Source of the DNA: Auraticoccus monumenti
Lineage (GTDB): Bacteria > Actinomycetota > Actinomycetes > Propionibacteriales > Propionibacteriaceae
NCBI RefSeq assembly: GCF_900101785.1
Contig: NZ_LT629688.1
Location: 1,364,001-1,428,000 of the forward strand
Direction: 5' to 3'
Length of the DNA stretch: 64,000 bases
In this document: in pieces, positions 63,380-64,000 of the stretch
Position numbering within the stretch: the first letter of the stretch is position 1
How the letters are laid out: every line of letters begins with the position of its first letter
Program-made: the position numbers and the translations under genes
The notes under the pieces: generated by a model
Seen by the model: only the letters and a program-made list of their open reading frames with translations
Databases searched by the model: none
What the model was told of the DNA's origin: nothing

Positions 63380-64000
63380 ATGCGCTCGATGATCCCCGAC
63401 TACCTGGTCGACGTGCTCGGCGACGTCGCGGCGGACACGTCAGGGGCGCTGGCCGACTACATCCCCGAGCTCGCCGCCGCGGACCCGGAGCGGCTCGGCA
63501 CGGCCTTCGCCACCGTGGACGGGGTGGTGTACGGGGCCGGCGACACCGGGACCGAGTTCACCATCCAGTCGATCTCGAAGCCGTTCGCCTACGCGTTGGC
63601 GCTGGCCGACCGCGGCTTCGACCCCGTGCTGGCCAAGGTCGGTGTCGAGCCGTCGGGGGAGGCGTTCAACGAGGTCTCCCTCGAGCGCGACACCGGCCGA
63701 CCCCTGAACCCCATGATCAACGCCGGCGCGATCACCACCCACTCGCTGGCCGGCGCGGAGACCCTGGGAGCGGAGGAGCGCACCGAGCGCGTGGTCGACG
63801 GCCTGTCCGCCTTCGCCGGTCGACGCCTGGCCGTCGACGAGGCGGTCTGCGCCTCGGAGCTGGAGCACGCGCACCGCAACCTCGCCATCGCCCACATGCT
63901 CCGCAGCCACGACGTCCTCACCGAGGACCCGGTGGCCGTCGTGCGGGGCTACACCCGGCAGTGCTCGGTGCTCGTCAGCACCCGGGACCTGGCCATGATG
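63380..64000 (+). CDS. glsA: Glutaminase, N-terminal part
   Basis: The ATG at 63380 follows AGGAGG. The 207 codons seen read DYLVDVLGDVAADTSGALADYIPEL and include the catalytic SISK (64-67) and PLNPMINAGAITTHSL motif of serine-dependent glutaminases, which convert glutamine to glutamate and ammonia in the cytoplasm. The frame runs off the right edge; bacterial glutaminases have about 310 residues, so a third is missing. It follows the serine hydrolase by 73 bp. Confidence 0.95.
   Translation, partial: MRSMIPDYLVDVLGDVAADTSGALADYIPELAAADPERLGTAFATVDGVVYGAGDTGTEFTIQSISKPFAYALALADRGFDPVLAKVGVEPSGEAFNEVSLERDTGRPLNPMINAGAITTHSLAGAETLGAEERTERVVDGLSAFAGRRLAVDEAVCASELEHAHRNLAIAHMLRSHDVLTEDPVAVVRGYTRQCSVLVSTRDLAMM

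Overview
The window is about 64 kb of very GC-rich DNA with dense, mostly short-spaced genes, many GTG starts and frequent 4-bp stop/start overlaps. The content points to an actinobacterium: an HspR-controlled dnaK-grpE-dnaJ-hspR operon with HAIR operators, a clpB with the same operators, a GAF-ANTAR regulator, F420-type enzymes (a luciferase-like oxidoreductase, a Ddn-like nitroreductase, an FrhB-like protein), a VKOR homologue, and many promoters that look leaderless. A soil or surface Propionibacteriales-type organism is a reasonable guess, but the family cannot be proved from this sequence. No tRNA, rRNA, CRISPR array, integrase or complete insertion sequence was recognised.

Layout. 1-13.4 kb is a surface-polysaccharide region: a secreted protein cut by the window edge, a fucosyltransferase-like protein, a low-molecular-weight tyrosine phosphatase, an FrhB-like Fe-S protein, four glycosyltransferases, a CDP-alcohol phosphatidyltransferase, a membrane acyltransferase, a PaaK/CapK-like adenylate-forming enzyme and a secreted metallophosphoesterase. 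13.5-20 kb holds a fatty acyl-CoA ligase, a two-component system, DoxX, GNAT, a Ddn-like protein and GAF-ANTAR. 20.3-23.3 kb is a ThuA/Gfo-Idh-MocA/Gfo-Idh-MocA operon. 23.4-27.2 kb has small-enzyme genes (VOC, ATP-dependent DNA ligase, general-stress flavin protein, ketopantoate-reductase family) and a 290-bp inverted-repeat element. 27.2-39.2 kb is a carbohydrate region: GH35 beta-galactosidase, ROK repressor, Gfo/Idh/MocA oxidoreductase, a complete CUT1 sugar ABC transporter with its own ATPase, and a large secreted GH13 amylase that appears to have lost a C-terminal pullulanase part. 39.4-42.3 kb has a membrane pseudokinase, a membrane protein and VKOR. 42.4-53.2 kb is the heat-shock block: HAIR-dnaK-grpE-dnaJ-hspR, an MFS exporter, a candidate toxin/immunity pair, an Fpg/Nei glycosylase, then HAIR-clpB. 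53.4-64 kb has GH15, a spermidine-synthase-like protein, an LLM oxidoreductase, a MarR/MMPL pair with a palindromic operator, two copies of a hairpin repeat, a second MFS, a P-loop kinase, a cytoplasmic class-A beta-lactamase-like protein and the start of glutaminase.

How the parts work together. The carbohydrate region reads as one import and degradation unit under a ROK regulator: secreted amylase, binding protein, permeases, ATPase, intracellular beta-galactosidase and oxidoreductase. The heat-shock block is a compact HspR regulon in which repressor, chaperones and disaggregase lie within 11 kb. The most notable signals not explained by gene annotation are (1) a TANNNT-like hexamer ending 6 or 7 nt before the start codon of 16 genes, which marks leaderless transcripts; (2) a 92-bp-arm inverted repeat after the DNA ligase gene; (3) paired 40-nt hairpin repeats near 60.3 kb; (4) tandem 24-bp dyads ahead of an MFS gene; and (5) an unassigned two-gene toxin/immunity-like pair.
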